A program made the position numbers and the translations under genes. This document shows, piece after piece, positions 36,245 through 44,946 of a stretch of DNA of 64,000 nt; position 1 is the first letter of the stretch; every line of letters begins with the position of its first letter. The notes beneath the pieces are model-generated. The model was not told the origin of the DNA. It ran no database searches and saw only the letters and a program-made list of their open reading frames with translations. Origin of the DNA: Pseudomonas sp. RIT-PI-q (GTDB lineage Bacteria > Pseudomonadota > Gammaproteobacteria > Pseudomonadales > Pseudomonadaceae); contig NZ_LHPC01000055.1 in assembly GCF_001297125.1 (NCBI RefSeq), forward strand, positions 1-64,000. Reading direction: 5' to 3'.

Positions 36245-37396
36245 ATGCCTTTGCCGTCCATGAAAGATCAGTTCGCTGCGCTGATCGCCGCACCGTCCGT
36301 CAGTTGTACCCAACCCAGCCTCGATCAATCCAATCGTCCGGTGATCGACCTGCTGGCAACGTGGCTCGGTGACCTGGGTTTTGCCTGCGACATTCAGCAG
36401 GTCAGCCCCGGCAAATTCAACCTGCTGGCGAGTTTCGGTTCTGGTCCCGGCGGCCTGGTGCTGGCCGGACACAGCGACACCGTGCCGTTCGATGGCGCGC
36501 TGTGGCAGACCGATCCGCTGAAGTTGACCGAAGTCGATGGCCGCTGGATCGGCCTCGGCAGTTGCGACATGAAGGGTTTTTTCGCCCTGGCCATCGAAGC
36601 CGTCATACCCTTGCTCGACCAACCGTTCAAGCAACCGCTGCTGATCCTCGCCACCTGCGATGAAGAAAGCTCGATGTCCGGTGCCCGCGCCTTGGCCGCC
36701 GCCGGACGTCCATTGGGTCGCGCAGCGGTGATCGGCGAGCCGACCGGGCTCAAACCGATCCGGATGCACAAAGGCATCATGATGGAGCGCATCGATATTC
36801 TCGGGCAGAGCGGCCATTCCTCTGACCCGCGCCTGGGCCACAGCGCCCTCGAAGCCATGCACGATGCCATCGGCGAACTGCGGGGCCTGCGTCTGCTGTG
36901 GCAGCGTGAATTTCGCAACATGCAGTTTGGCGTGCCGACGCCGACCATGAACTTCGGCTGCATCCACGGCGGTGACAACCCCAACCGCATCTGCGGCCAA
37001 TGCTCGCTGGAGTTCGACCTGCGGCCATTGCCGGGCATGGACCCTAAAGCCCTGCGCGCGGAAATTCTGCAACGGCTCAAGCCGGTTGCCGAACGGCATC
37101 AGGTGAAGATCGATTACGCGCCGCTGTTCCCCGAAGTGCCGCCCTTCGAGCAGGCCGAGGATGCCGAATTGGTCCGGATCGCGGAAAAGCTCACCGGCCA
37201 TCGGGCCGAAGCAGTGGCGTTCGGCACGGAAGCGCCTTATCTTCAGCGTCTTGGCTGCGAAACACTGGTGCTCGGCCCGGGCGACATCGCCTGCGCACAC
37301 CAACCGGGGGAATACCTCGAAATGTCACGTTTGCAGCCTACGGTGCATCTATTACGTCAGTTGATTGAACATTACTGCTTGACCCCGGTGTTGTAG
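36245..37396 (+). CDS. argE: Acetylornithine deacetylase
   Basis: Zinc M20 peptidase-family enzyme making ornithine from N-acetylornithine. The 383-residue length equals E. coli ArgE. Metal-site segments are visible: LAGHSDTVPFD (His, Asp), GSCDMKGFFA-type GLGSCDMKGF, CDEESSM (the catalytic Glu pair), GEPTGLKP, and AFGTEAPYLQ with the last His in AHQPGEYLEM. ATG at 36245 has GGAG seven bases upstream; a TTG four codons earlier is rejected. Pseudomonas makes ornithine mainly by the ArgJ cycle, so ArgE may be partly redundant. Confidence 0.93.
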   Translation: MPLPSMKDQFAALIAAPSVSCTQPSLDQSNRPVIDLLATWLGDLGFACDIQQVSPGKFNLLASFGSGPGGLVLAGHSDTVPFDGALWQTDPLKLTEVDGRWIGLGSCDMKGFFALAIEAVIPLLDQPFKQPLLILATCDEESSMSGARALAAAGRPLGRAAVIGEPTGLKPIRMHKGIMMERIDILGQSGHSSDPRLGHSALEAMHDAIGELRGLRLLWQREFRNMQFGVPTPTMNFGCIHGGDNPNRICGQCSLEFDLRPLPGMDPKALRAEILQRLKPVAERHQVKIDYAPLFPEVPPFEQAEDAELVRIAEKLTGHRAEAVAFGTEAPYLQRLGCETLVLGPGDIACAHQPGEYLEMSRLQPTVHLLRQLIEHYCLTPVL

Positions 37397-37399
37397 GAG

Positions 37400-37500
37400 G
37401 TAGGAGCGAGCTTGCTCGCGAAGGACGTTAACGATAACGAGGGCTGCCCGGATGAACGCGGTGCCCTCACGTTTTTCGCGAGCAAGCTCGCTCCTACAGG
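37400..37500. repeat. REP doublet (A-type core)
   Basis: Inverted copies of GGAGCGAGCTTGCTCGCGA; the spacer carries GTTAACGATAACGAGGGC in the reverse orientation to other copies. Confidence 0.9.
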
Positions 37501-37646
37501 GATCGCGTTTAAATTGCCGGTGTCTTAACCCGTATTCATGAGGAGAGCGCGCGTGTCGCCAAGCCTGTTCCGACGATAACCATCAGCCCGCTGTGCATTT
37601 TCTGTTCGCCCATTTTTTGGCTGCTATTTATTACAGGCCCAGGTTC

Positions 37647-38945
37647 ATGCCCGAATACGTTAATTGGCTTCGTCACGCTTCGCCTTACATCAACGCCCAC
37701 CGCGATTGCACCTTCGTCGTCATGCTCCCCGGCGACGGTGTGGAGCACCCGAATTTCGGCAACATCGTCCACGACCTGGTGCTGCTGCACAGCCTGGGTG
37801 TGCGATTGGTGCTGGTGCACGGTTCCCGTCCGCAAATTGAAACCCGCCTGGCGGCTCGCGGCCTGACCCCGCATTACCATCACGGCATGCGCATCACCGA
37901 TGCCGCGACGCTGGAATGTGTGATCGACGCGGTCGGCCAACTGCGCATTGCCATCGAAGCGCGGTTGTCGATGGACATGGCCTCGTCGCCAATGCAGGGC
38001 TCGCGCCTGCGGGTGGCGAGCGGCAATCTGGTGACCGCACGGCCGATCGGCGTGCTCGAAGGCGTCGACTATCACCACACCGGCGAAGTGCGCCGGGTCG
38101 ACCGCAAGGGCATCAATCGTCTGCTGGACGAGCGCTCGATCGTGTTGCTGTCGCCGTTGGGTTACTCGCCGACCGGTGAGATTTTCAACCTCGCGTGCGA
38201 AGACGTCGCCACCCGCGCGGCCATCGATCTGGCCGCGGACAAACTGCTGCTGTTCGGCGCCGACCTTGGTCTGATCGACGAAAACGGTCGTCTGGTTCGC
38301 GAGTTGCGTCCACAACAGGTGCCCGCGCATTTGCAGCGTTTGGGCAGCAATTATCAGGGCGAGCTGCTGGATGCGGCCGCTGAAGCCTGTCGCGGTGGGG
38401 TCGCCCGCAGTCATATCGTCAGTTATGTCGAAGACGGTGCGCTGCTGACCGAACTGTTCACCCGTGACGGTGGCGGTACGCTGGTGGCCCAGGAGCAATT
38501 CGAAGTGGTGCGCGAGGCGGCCATCGAGGACGTCGGTGGTTTGCTGGACCTGATCAGCCCGTTGGAAGAGCAGGGGATTCTGGTGCGTCGTTCCCGCGAA
38601 GTGCTGGAGCGTGAGATCGAGCAGTTCAGCGTGGTCGAGCGCGAAGGCATGATCATCGCGTGCGCGGCGCTGTACCAGATTGCCGATTCGGATGCCGGGG
38701 AGTTGGCGTGTCTGGCGGTGAACCCGGAGTACCGCCATGGTGGTCGCGGGGATGAGTTGCTGGAGCGCATCGAAACCCGCGCGCGGGCACAGGGGTTGAA
38801 AACCTTGTTCGTACTCACCACCCGCACGGCCCACTGGTTCCGTGAGCGTGGTTTCGTGCCGAGCAGCGTCGAGCGTCTGCCATCGGCTCGGGCGTCGCTG
38901 TACAACTATCAGCGCAATTCGAAGATCTTCGAAAAAACCCTCTGA
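37647..38945 (+). CDS. argA: N-acetylglutamate synthase
   Basis: First step of arginine synthesis, using acetyl-CoA and glutamate. The 432-residue protein is the usual two-domain form: amino-acid kinase-like domain (about 1-290; GVRLVLVHGSRPQI, VASGNLVTARPIGV), which holds the arginine feedback site, and a GNAT acetyltransferase domain (about 300-432; ELACLAVNPEYRHGGRGDELL). ATG at 37647. An ArgR half-site-like TGTCGC lies at 37554-37559 but its second half is poor. The cluster argE-argA serves arginine supply. Confidence 0.95.
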   Translation: MPEYVNWLRHASPYINAHRDCTFVVMLPGDGVEHPNFGNIVHDLVLLHSLGVRLVLVHGSRPQIETRLAARGLTPHYHHGMRITDAATLECVIDAVGQLRIAIEARLSMDMASSPMQGSRLRVASGNLVTARPIGVLEGVDYHHTGEVRRVDRKGINRLLDERSIVLLSPLGYSPTGEIFNLACEDVATRAAIDLAADKLLLFGADLGLIDENGRLVRELRPQQVPAHLQRLGSNYQGELLDAAAEACRGGVARSHIVSYVEDGALLTELFTRDGGGTLVAQEQFEVVREAAIEDVGGLLDLISPLEEQGILVRRSREVLEREIEQFSVVEREGMIIACAALYQIADSDAGELACLAVNPEYRHGGRGDELLERIETRARAQGLKTLFVLTTRTAHWFRERGFVPSSVERLPSARASLYNYQRNSKIFEKTL

Positions 38946-38963
38946 ATCGGCGACCCCAATCCC

Positions 38964-39053
38964 GGTAGGAGCGAGGCTTGCCCGCGAAGCAGACGACTCG
39001 ATTTATCTGTTGTCCATGATGACGCCTTCGCGGGCAAGCCTCGCTCCGACAGG
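38964..39053. repeat. REP doublet (mixed core)
   Basis: Inverted copies of GGAGCGAGGCTTGCCCGCGA; the right arm has one change (CTCCGACAGG). It directly abuts the broken end of the tauA relic. Confidence 0.9.
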
Positions 39054-39057
39054 AGAT

Positions 39058-39537
39058 CGGTGTGCTATTTGCACTGACATACGGCGAATAAACCGGCAGT
39101 ACCGGTTCAACCTTTCCCTGTTCCTTCAAGAACTTCGCCGCCTCGCCAATCGCCTTGGTTGGCACCGGTCAGTTTGGCGATTTTCTGCACCGGCACCGAG
39201 TCAGCGGTCCAGCTGTCTTTATGCGCGGCATAGTCGGCGAATGAGTCCAGCGTGACCTTGGCGAATTTCGCCACGTCCTCCGGGTGCTTCTCGGCGTAAT
39301 CCTTGCGCACCACCCAGACTTCGAAGGTCGGCGCACCCCATTGGCCGACCTGCGCCGCGTCGGTCAAGGTCTTGCCGGTCTTGCGAATTTCCCCCAGGGC
39401 TGGCGATGGTCTTGCCGATCAGATCTTCCGGTTTATCGATTGCCGACGGTGAGGTTCGCTGCATGAGCGGAGAACGAAATTGAAAGCGACACACAAACTG
39501 TAACAATTGGGCTGGATAGTGCGCGTTTGGTCGACAT
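39058..39537 (-). pseudogene. tauA: tauA relic (taurine-binding protein) with three internal deletions
   Basis: The remains of a roughly 1 kb taurine ABC binding-protein gene, now 480 bases. Four patches keep family sequence in order: a signal peptide (MSTKRALSSPIV to SAHAANLTVG, minus strand from 39537), AIDKPEDLIGKTIA, SPALGEIRKTGKTLTDAA onward to IAKLTGAN, and KAIGEAAKFLKEQGKVEPVL with SPYVSA. Each junction shifts the frame and drops a block. The 3' end runs into a REP doublet with no normal stop. In P. putida tauABCD lies at this spot beside the porin and ssu genes, so this is a fossil of a lost tau operon. It cannot make a working protein. Confidence 0.85.
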
Positions 39538-39899
39538 GGCGGCGCCTCTCGGGAGGGGTAATGTTTCCGAATTGCGTCAAAGCTATTCGATCTAAAAAAC
39601 AGCTAAAAAATACCCTTTAGGAATTAGCTTATGAGTCGATCGCTCTATTCCGGGCGTCGAGTGGGGTGAGCTGTATTCCTAAAAGGTATGAAAAAAAGAA
39701 TTGACCAATTCTTTTTGGGTTTATGACGAATTCATGAACCCGCAAGGACCAAAAAACCGGGGATTAGACTATGGTCGTAGACACACATAGTTACGATTGA
39801 CTTGTGGGTCACGGTCTGGCGCTAATCGCGCATCTTAGGATTCGAGGCACCTGATCTCGAGCCAGGAACACAAGAATTAGAAACGAGAGGAGCGAAACA
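39538..39899. promoter_or_regulatory. Promoter region of the first OprD-type porin
   Basis: AT-rich, about 360 bases, no gene. Contains ATACCCTTTAGGAAT (39607-39621) and, inverted, TATTCCTAAAAGGTATG (39674-39690), then an inverted repeat AAAAAGAATTG/CAATTCTTTTT and TTTTTGGGTTTATGA. The last two parts recur upstream of the second porin. TTATTCC/TATTCC resembles a CysB half-site. A GAGAGGAGCG ribosome site ends it. Confidence 0.55.
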
Positions 39900-41228
39900 A
39901 TGAACAAGTCCACCTTGGCGCTGGCCGTGGCTGTTGGGGTTTTGGCGCAGCAGGCAGGCGCCGCGGGTTTCATCGAAGACAGCAAGGCTTCCGTCAGTTC
40001 CCGCACCATGTATTACAACAACGATAACCGTGATGGCGGCGCCGATCAGAAAGAGACCGCTGAAGGCCTCAAGTTCGATTATCTGTCCGGCTTCACCCAA
40101 GGCACCGTTGGTTTTGGTATCGATGCGCAGGCGCTGGTCGGCATCCATCTGGATGGCGGCAAGGGTCACCACCCGGACAACAACACGTTCTTCCCAAGCG
40201 ACACCGATGGTTCGGCAGTGGATGAGTGGAGCCGCGTGGCGGGTAACGTCAAGGCGCGCTTCTCCAAGACCGAAGCCCACTACGGTGGCGCTCTGCAGCC
40301 AAACATGCCGATTCTGGTAGCGAACGACAGCCGTCTGCTGCCACAGACCTTTGAAGGCGGCACGATCTCCTCCAAAGAAATCGACAACGTGACCCTTAAC
40401 GTCGGCCAGCTCGAACACGCCGCGGGTCGCGCTTCGTCGAACACCACCGGTATGGCAGTGAATGGCGGTACTCAGGACAGCAACCAGTTCCGTTACGCCG
40501 GTGCTGACTGGAAGGTCACCAAAGACCTCACCCTGCAGTACTACCACTCGAACCTGAAGGACTACTACAAACAGAACTTCTTCGGTCTGATTCACGTCTT
40601 GCCGATCAGCACCAACCAGTCCTTCAAGACCGACATTCGTTATTTCGATAGCAGCTCCGACGGCAAGAACGGCGATGCTGGCTATCAGTTCAATAACAAC
40701 GGTGGTTTCGCCAAGAACCCGGGCGAGGTCGATAACAAGACCTGGAGCGCGATGTTCACCTACACCCTGGGCGGCAACGCCTTCCTGGTTGGCCATCAGC
40801 GTGTCAACGATGACGGTGGTTTCGTTTATCTGAACCAGGGCAGCGTTGTCGATGGCAATGGTCGCAACGAAGGGGCCGGCGGCACGAGTTTCTATCTGTT
40901 CACCGACGCCATGGTTAACGGTTTCGTCCGTGCCGGTGAAAACACCACGTTCGGTCAGTACAGCTACGACTTCGCCACACTGGGTGTTCCAGGCTTGAAA
41001 GCATCGGTTGCTTACCTGCATGGCGATAACATCAAAGCTGCGAACGGCACCGGCAGCGATATGTCCGAGTGGGAACGCGACTTGCGAGTGGACTACACCA
41101 TTCAACAGGGCGCTCTCAAAGGTTTCGGTGCGACGTTGCGTCATGGCACCTACCGTGGCAGCGAAATCAACATCGCCGACCAGGACCAGACCCGTCTGAT
41201 CTTCAACTACACCTATAGCTTCATGTAA
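39900..41228 (+). CDS. OprD family outer-membrane porin
   Basis: A 442-residue outer-membrane channel. Signal peptide MNKSTLALAVAVGVLAQQAGAAG, then FIEDSKASVSSRTMYYNND, the N-terminal OprD pattern, and the typical RLLPQTFEGG and LQYYHSNLKDYYKQ segments; it ends in an aromatic-rich strand (YTYSFM). OprD/OprE porins pass small acids; position beside lsfA-ssu and the tauA relic points to sulfonate entry, an inference. It shares its first 20 residues almost exactly with the next porin, so the two arose by duplication. A terminator follows. Confidence 0.92.
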   Translation: MNKSTLALAVAVGVLAQQAGAAGFIEDSKASVSSRTMYYNNDNRDGGADQKETAEGLKFDYLSGFTQGTVGFGIDAQALVGIHLDGGKGHHPDNNTFFPSDTDGSAVDEWSRVAGNVKARFSKTEAHYGGALQPNMPILVANDSRLLPQTFEGGTISSKEIDNVTLNVGQLEHAAGRASSNTTGMAVNGGTQDSNQFRYAGADWKVTKDLTLQYYHSNLKDYYKQNFFGLIHVLPISTNQSFKTDIRYFDSSSDGKNGDAGYQFNNNGGFAKNPGEVDNKTWSAMFTYTLGGNAFLVGHQRVNDDGGFVYLNQGSVVDGNGRNEGAGGTSFYLFTDAMVNGFVRAGENTTFGQYSYDFATLGVPGLKASVAYLHGDNIKAANGTGSDMSEWERDLRVDYTIQQGALKGFGATLRHGTYRGSEINIADQDQTRLIFNYTYSFM

Positions 41229-41241
41229 TCAGTTGCGCAGA

Positions 41242-41270
41242 AAGCCTCGCCCACTGGCGAGGCTTTTTTT
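41242..41270 (+). terminator. Porin terminator
   Basis: GCCTCGCC and GGCGAGGC arms around CACT, then TTTTTTT. Confidence 0.9.
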
Positions 41271-41621
41271 CGCCCCTATTTTTATATTCCATAAACATTG
41301 CACATGATGATTTTTTATTCTTTTTAGATTTGTTTCTGTGGGCCTAAAGTGAGCGCCGCAGCACCTTTGAGTCTTGGCAATACCGCTCCCGATTTTCAAA
41401 CAGGTTCAGGAATTGGTTTACGCGCCGATACCTTCTGTCCCCATGCGGAGCTTTATTCCTTAATGGTATGAAAAATATTGCAACAATTCTTTTTGGCTTT
41501 ATGAACAGGTATCCTTTAGCGACCAGATGACCGGGTTAGACGGCTTGGCGCTAAAGCGCGCATCTCAGGATCCGGGCATTCGACCCAGGACCAGGAACTA
41601 GAAACGATAGGAGCGAAACAA
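41271..41621. promoter_or_regulatory. Promoter region of the second OprD-type porin
   Basis: AT-rich, no gene. Repeats the upstream elements of the first porin: TTTATTCCT (41452-41460), GGTATGAAAAA (41465-41475) and TTCTTTTTGGCTTTATGA (41487-41504), and the same AGGAGCGAAACAA ribosome site. The inverted upstream copy present at the first porin is only partly visible (TCAGGAATTGG at 41406). Confidence 0.55.
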
Positions 41622-42965
41622 ATGAACAAGTCCACCTTGGCCATGGCTGTGGCCTTAGGGGTTGTGGCGCAGCAGGCAAGCGCCGCAGGTTTCATCGAAG
41701 ACAGCAAGGCCACCTTGGGGCTGCGTAACTTCTACATCAACACCGACTACCGAGACGGTACTGGCCCGAACAAAAACGAAGAGTGGGGCCAAGGCTTCGA
41801 CCTGCGCTTCATTTCCGGTTACACCCAAGGCACTGTTGGCTTCGGTATTGATGCGATCGGCCTGTTGGGCGTGCGTCTGGATTCGGGTGGCGGTACTAAC
41901 GGTGCCTCCAACAACTCGTACGGCGGTACTGTTTTCCCAAGCAAGTCCAACGGCGAAGCGGTTGATAACTTCTCCAGCCTGGGTTTGACGGCCAAGGCCA
42001 AGATCTCCCAGACCGAGCTGAAACTGGGCACTCTGCAGCCGAAACTGCCGGTCATCGTGACCAACGATGGTCGTCTGCTGCCGCAAACCTTCCAGGGTGG
42101 CCAGATCACCACGAATGACATCAAAGACCTGACGTTGGTCGGCGGTCAGATCGAGCACGCCAAGGGTCGTAACTCCAGCAACAACGAAGAGCTGTCGATT
42201 TCGGGTGCCAACGGTCGCACGGCTGCTGGCCGTGACAGCAACAAGTTCATTTACGGGGGTGGTGACTACAAAATCACCAAGGACCTGACTGCCCAGTACT
42301 ACTACGGCAACCTGGAAGACTTCTACAAGCAACACTTCCTGGGTCTGGTGCACAACTGGGCAATCGGCCCGGGTGTGTTGAAGTCGGACTTGCGCTACTT
42401 CAACAGCTCTGACGACGGCGCCAACGGTCACGATCCGCTCTACTACAGCACCGGCAACTACAACGCGGTGGCTAGCGGTAAAGGCAAGGTCGACAACAAC
42501 TTGTACAGCGGTCTGTTCCTGTACTCCGTTGCCGGTCACACCTTCGGTGGCGGTTATCAGGTCAGTAACGGCAGCAGCGATTTCCCTTGGCTGAACCAGG
42601 GTGACGGCTCGTCGGCTTACATCATTACCGACTCGCAAATCCAGAAGTTCGCCCGTGCCGGCGAGCGCACCTGGCAGGCACGCTACTCGTATGACTTCGC
42701 CAAGGTCGGCGTACCCGGCCTGACGGCGGGTGTGGTTTACCTGCGTGGCGACAATATAGACACCGTTAACGCTCGCGGTGCAGAGTTGGCTGACGGCGCT
42801 TCCGAGTGGGAACGCGACCTGACTGTGGGTTACGTCGTCCAGTCCGGCGCGTTGAAAAACCTTGGCGTCATGTGGAAAAACGCTACCTGGCGTACTGACC
42901 TGCCGAGCACTCGCTCCCAGGACGAAAACCGCCTGATCGTCAGCTACTCGATCCCGCTGTTGTAA
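41622..42965 (+). CDS. OprD family outer-membrane porin
   Basis: A 447-residue paralogue of the preceding porin. Signal peptide MNKSTLAMAVALGVVAQQASAAG; FIEDSKATLGLRNFYINTDY; RLLPQTFQGG; a C-terminal strand ending SYSIPLL. Of the two it looks more like the porin found next to lsfA-ssu in P. putida, but I cannot rank them without alignment. Probably imports organosulfur compounds for the ssu system. Expression likely follows the same sulfur-starvation control as its twin given the shared promoter parts. Confidence 0.92.
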   Translation: MNKSTLAMAVALGVVAQQASAAGFIEDSKATLGLRNFYINTDYRDGTGPNKNEEWGQGFDLRFISGYTQGTVGFGIDAIGLLGVRLDSGGGTNGASNNSYGGTVFPSKSNGEAVDNFSSLGLTAKAKISQTELKLGTLQPKLPVIVTNDGRLLPQTFQGGQITTNDIKDLTLVGGQIEHAKGRNSSNNEELSISGANGRTAAGRDSNKFIYGGGDYKITKDLTAQYYYGNLEDFYKQHFLGLVHNWAIGPGVLKSDLRYFNSSDDGANGHDPLYYSTGNYNAVASGKGKVDNNLYSGLFLYSVAGHTFGGGYQVSNGSSDFPWLNQGDGSSAYIITDSQIQKFARAGERTWQARYSYDFAKVGVPGLTAGVVYLRGDNIDTVNARGAELADGASEWERDLTVGYVVQSGALKNLGVMWKNATWRTDLPSTRSQDENRLIVSYSIPLL

Positions 42966-42986
42966 TAGCGCTCTTGTAACCGAGAC

Positions 42987-43026
42987 AAAAAAGCCCCGCC
43001 CGGCATCTCGCCTGGCGGGGCTTTTG
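42987..43026 (+). terminator. Porin terminator
   Basis: AAGCCCCGCC and GGCGGGGCTT arms, then TTT, after the second porin. Confidence 0.88.
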
Positions 43027-43076
43027 CGTTTTCAAACCGGGATCACCCCCGTAAACCCGGCCTGAAATTCCCCTCT

Positions 43077-43149
43077 TTAATGCAGCAACTCAAGGCCTTC
43101 TCGAACCTTGCTGGCGATGTTCGGCGGGATGCGCATGCACGTCCAGTGA
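43077..43149 (-). pseudogene. Possible end fragment of a lost gene
   Basis: On the minus strand a short frame reads CMRIPPNIASKVREGLELLH and then stops at 43077. Its codon use is like that of genes and unlike the surrounding AT-rich spacer, but upstream it runs straight into the lsfA promoter. It may be the tail of a gene removed when this region was rearranged. Identity unknown. Confidence 0.25.
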
Positions 43150-43176
43150 ACAGATTTTTAATATTCGTTTACGATC

Positions 43177-43190
43177 TAACCAAATCAATA
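43177..43190 (+). promoter_or_regulatory. Sulfur-starvation motif upstream of lsfA
   Basis: TAACCAAATCAATA, 71 bases before the lsfA ATG; matches the element before ssuE at 13 of 14 bases. Candidate CysB-type activator site. Confidence 0.5.
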
Positions 43191-43260
43191 TTTATTCTTT
43201 TTAATAGATAAGAAACACAGGCACAGTTGAGCTCAAACCGCACTCATCAGGAGCAGCACC

Positions 43261-43899
43261 ATGAGCCTCAGACTGGGCGATATCGCCCCCGACTTCGAAC
43301 AGGATTCCAGCGCCGGCACTATCAATTTCCACGAGTGGCTGGGCGATAGCTGGGGCGTGCTGTTTTCCCACCCGGCGGATTTCACACCGGTGTGCACCAC
43401 CGAACTCGGCTTCACCGCCAAATTGAAAGATGAGTTTGCCCAGCGAGGAGTCAAGGCCATCGCCCTGTCTGTTGACCCGGTGGATTCGCATCACAAGTGG
43501 ATCGGGGACATCAACGAAACACAGAACACCGTCGTCAACTTCCCGATCCTGGCTGATGCGGACCGTAAGGTCTCGGACCTTTACGACCTGATCCACCCCA
43601 ACGCCAACGACACCTTGACCGTGCGTTCGTTGTTCGTGATCGACCCGAACAAAAAGGTGCGCCTGACCATCACCTACCCGGCGAGCACCGGCCGCAACTT
43701 CAATGAAATCCTGCGGGTGATCGACTCGCTGCAACTCACCGACAACTACAAAGTGGCCACCCCGGCCAACTGGCAGGACGGTGATGAAGTGGTGATCGTG
43801 CCGTCGCTCAAGGACGAAGACGAAATCAAGAAGCGCTTTCCCAAGGGTTATCGCGCGGTGAAACCGTACCTGCGCCTGACACCGCAGCCGAACAGGTAA
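43261..43899 (+). CDS. lsfA: 1-Cys peroxiredoxin LsfA
   Basis: A 212-residue Prx6-type thiol peroxidase. The peroxidatic cysteine is Cys45 in HPADFTPVCTTELG; no resolving cysteine is seen, and the C-terminal KGYRAVKPYLRLTPQP is typical of 1-Cys forms. LsfA was first described in P. putida as a sulfate-starvation-induced protein and helps against oxidative stress in P. aeruginosa. AGGAGCAG precedes the ATG. It lies upstream of ssuE and shares a promoter motif with it, but ends in its own terminator. Confidence 0.95.
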   Translation: MSLRLGDIAPDFEQDSSAGTINFHEWLGDSWGVLFSHPADFTPVCTTELGFTAKLKDEFAQRGVKAIALSVDPVDSHHKWIGDINETQNTVVNFPILADADRKVSDLYDLIHPNANDTLTVRSLFVIDPNKKVRLTITYPASTGRNFNEILRVIDSLQLTDNYKVATPANWQDGDEVVIVPSLKDEDEIKKRFPKGYRAVKPYLRLTPQPNR

Positions 43900-43930
43900 T
43901 CCTTCGAATTTTGCGGTGTGGCTGAAATCG

Positions 43931-44026
43931 CAATCGCGGGCAAGCCCGCTCCCACAGGGTTTTGTGGTTTGCCATACCTCTGTGATCACCCCTATCCACT
44001 GTGGGAGCGGGCTTGCCCGCGATTGC
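43931..44026. repeat. REP doublet (G-type core)
   Basis: Inverted copies of AATCGCGGGCAAGCCCGCT, 30 bases after lsfA. Confidence 0.9.
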
Positions 44027-44073
44027 GGCAGAACGGCCAGTGAATAGTTTTTGTCGTCCACAAAGCAGGGGAT

Positions 44074-44103
44074 TTCAGGCCGTGTATACGGCCTGTTTTT
44101 TTG
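44074..44103 (+). terminator. Terminator between lsfA and ssuE
   Basis: Perfect CAGGCCGTGT/ACACGGCCTG-type palindrome (44076-44095) followed by seven T. Confidence 0.88.
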
Positions 44104-44139
44104 CCTGGAGGAAATGGAACTGCATAGTTCTACAAGGAA

Positions 44140-44153
44140 TAACCAAATGAATA
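44140..44153 (+). promoter_or_regulatory. Sulfur-starvation motif upstream of ssuE
   Basis: TAACCAAATGAATA, preceded by AAGGAA so that the complement reads GGTTATTCC, a CysB-like half-site. It ends two bases before the -10 box TATGAT, 98 bases before the ATG. Confidence 0.5.
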
Positions 44154-44251
44154 AATATGATTTATGGATATAACAATCACCTGTTAAGGTCATTCCACCC
44201 AAGCGAGACCGCAAACCGCGAATCGCCAATACCGCCCAAGGAATCATCTGA

Positions 44252-44845
44252 ATGCTGGTCGTCTCACTCGGTGGCAGTCCGAGCCAACGCTCCCGTTCCG
44301 GGGTGCTGCTGGACCGCTCGCAACGCTGGTTGCAGGAGCAAGGTGTGGAAGTGGTGAGTTACCAGGTACGGGACTTCCCGGCCGAAGACTTGCTGCATGC
44401 ACGCTTCGACAGTCCGAAGGTGATTGACCTGCTGCAACAGATTGAAAACGCCGATGGCTTGTTGATCGCTACTCCGGTGTACAAGGCATCGTTCTCCGGC
44501 GCCCTGAAGACCGTGCTCGATCTGCTGCCCGAACGCGCCCTGGCGCACAAAGTGGTTTTGCCAATGGCAACCGGCGGCAGCATCGCCCACATGCTGGCGG
44601 TGGATTACGCGCTCAAGCCTGTGTTGTCGGCGTTGAAAGCCCAGGAAATGCTCCACGGGATTTTCGCCGTGGACAGCCAGATCGCTTACGGCGAAGGCAG
44701 TGCCCAGGCGCAGTTGGCACCCGAGCTGGAACAGCGGCTGAGTGAATCGCTGGAGCTGTTTTTCAGCGCCATGGCCCGACGCCCCAAGCCGATCGACCCG
44801 AACCTGTTGAACGAACGTTTGTTGAGTGCTCGCTGGAGCATTTAA
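44252..44845 (+). CDS. ssuE: NADPH-dependent FMN reductase
   Basis: Supplies reduced FMN to the SsuD monooxygenase. The 197-residue flavodoxin-like protein has the flavin loop [12 protein letters not shown] at its N-terminus and [23 protein letters not shown] near residue 75, as in E. coli SsuE (191 residues). AAGGAA precedes the ATG. First gene of ssuEADCBF, with 101 bases before ssuA. Expected to be made only when sulfate and cysteine are short. Confidence 0.95.
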   Translation: MLVVSLGGSPSQRSRSGVLLDRSQRWLQEQGVEVVSYQVRDFPAEDLLHARFDSPKVIDLLQQIENADGLLIATPVYKASFSGALKTVLDLLPERALAHKVVLPMATGGSIAHMLAVDYALKPVLSALKAQEMLHGIFAVDSQIAYGEGSAQAQLAPELEQRLSESLELFFSAMARRPKPIDPNLLNERLLSARWSI

Positions 44846-44946
44846 GCCAGCACTCAAGTCACATCTGAATTTGATCCACTCACCTTACTCAGCCGCTAAC
44901 GGCCAAGCAGGTGCAGCCAAAACCCAACAGCAAAAAGGAGAGCGCC

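Larger units (their letters stand above)
43900..44251. other. Intergenic region: REP doublet, terminator and ssuE promoter
   Basis: Holds a REP doublet (43931-44026), a strong terminator (44074-44103) and an AT-rich ssuE promoter (44130-44200) with TATGAT at 44156-44161 and no good -35, as expected of an activator-dependent promoter. No gene. Confidence 0.6.

Noticed and set aside
44147-44173. Tiny leader peptide MNKYDLWI upstream of ssuE
   Set aside because: It overlaps the promoter motif and -10 box, so it would not be transcribed from that promoter.
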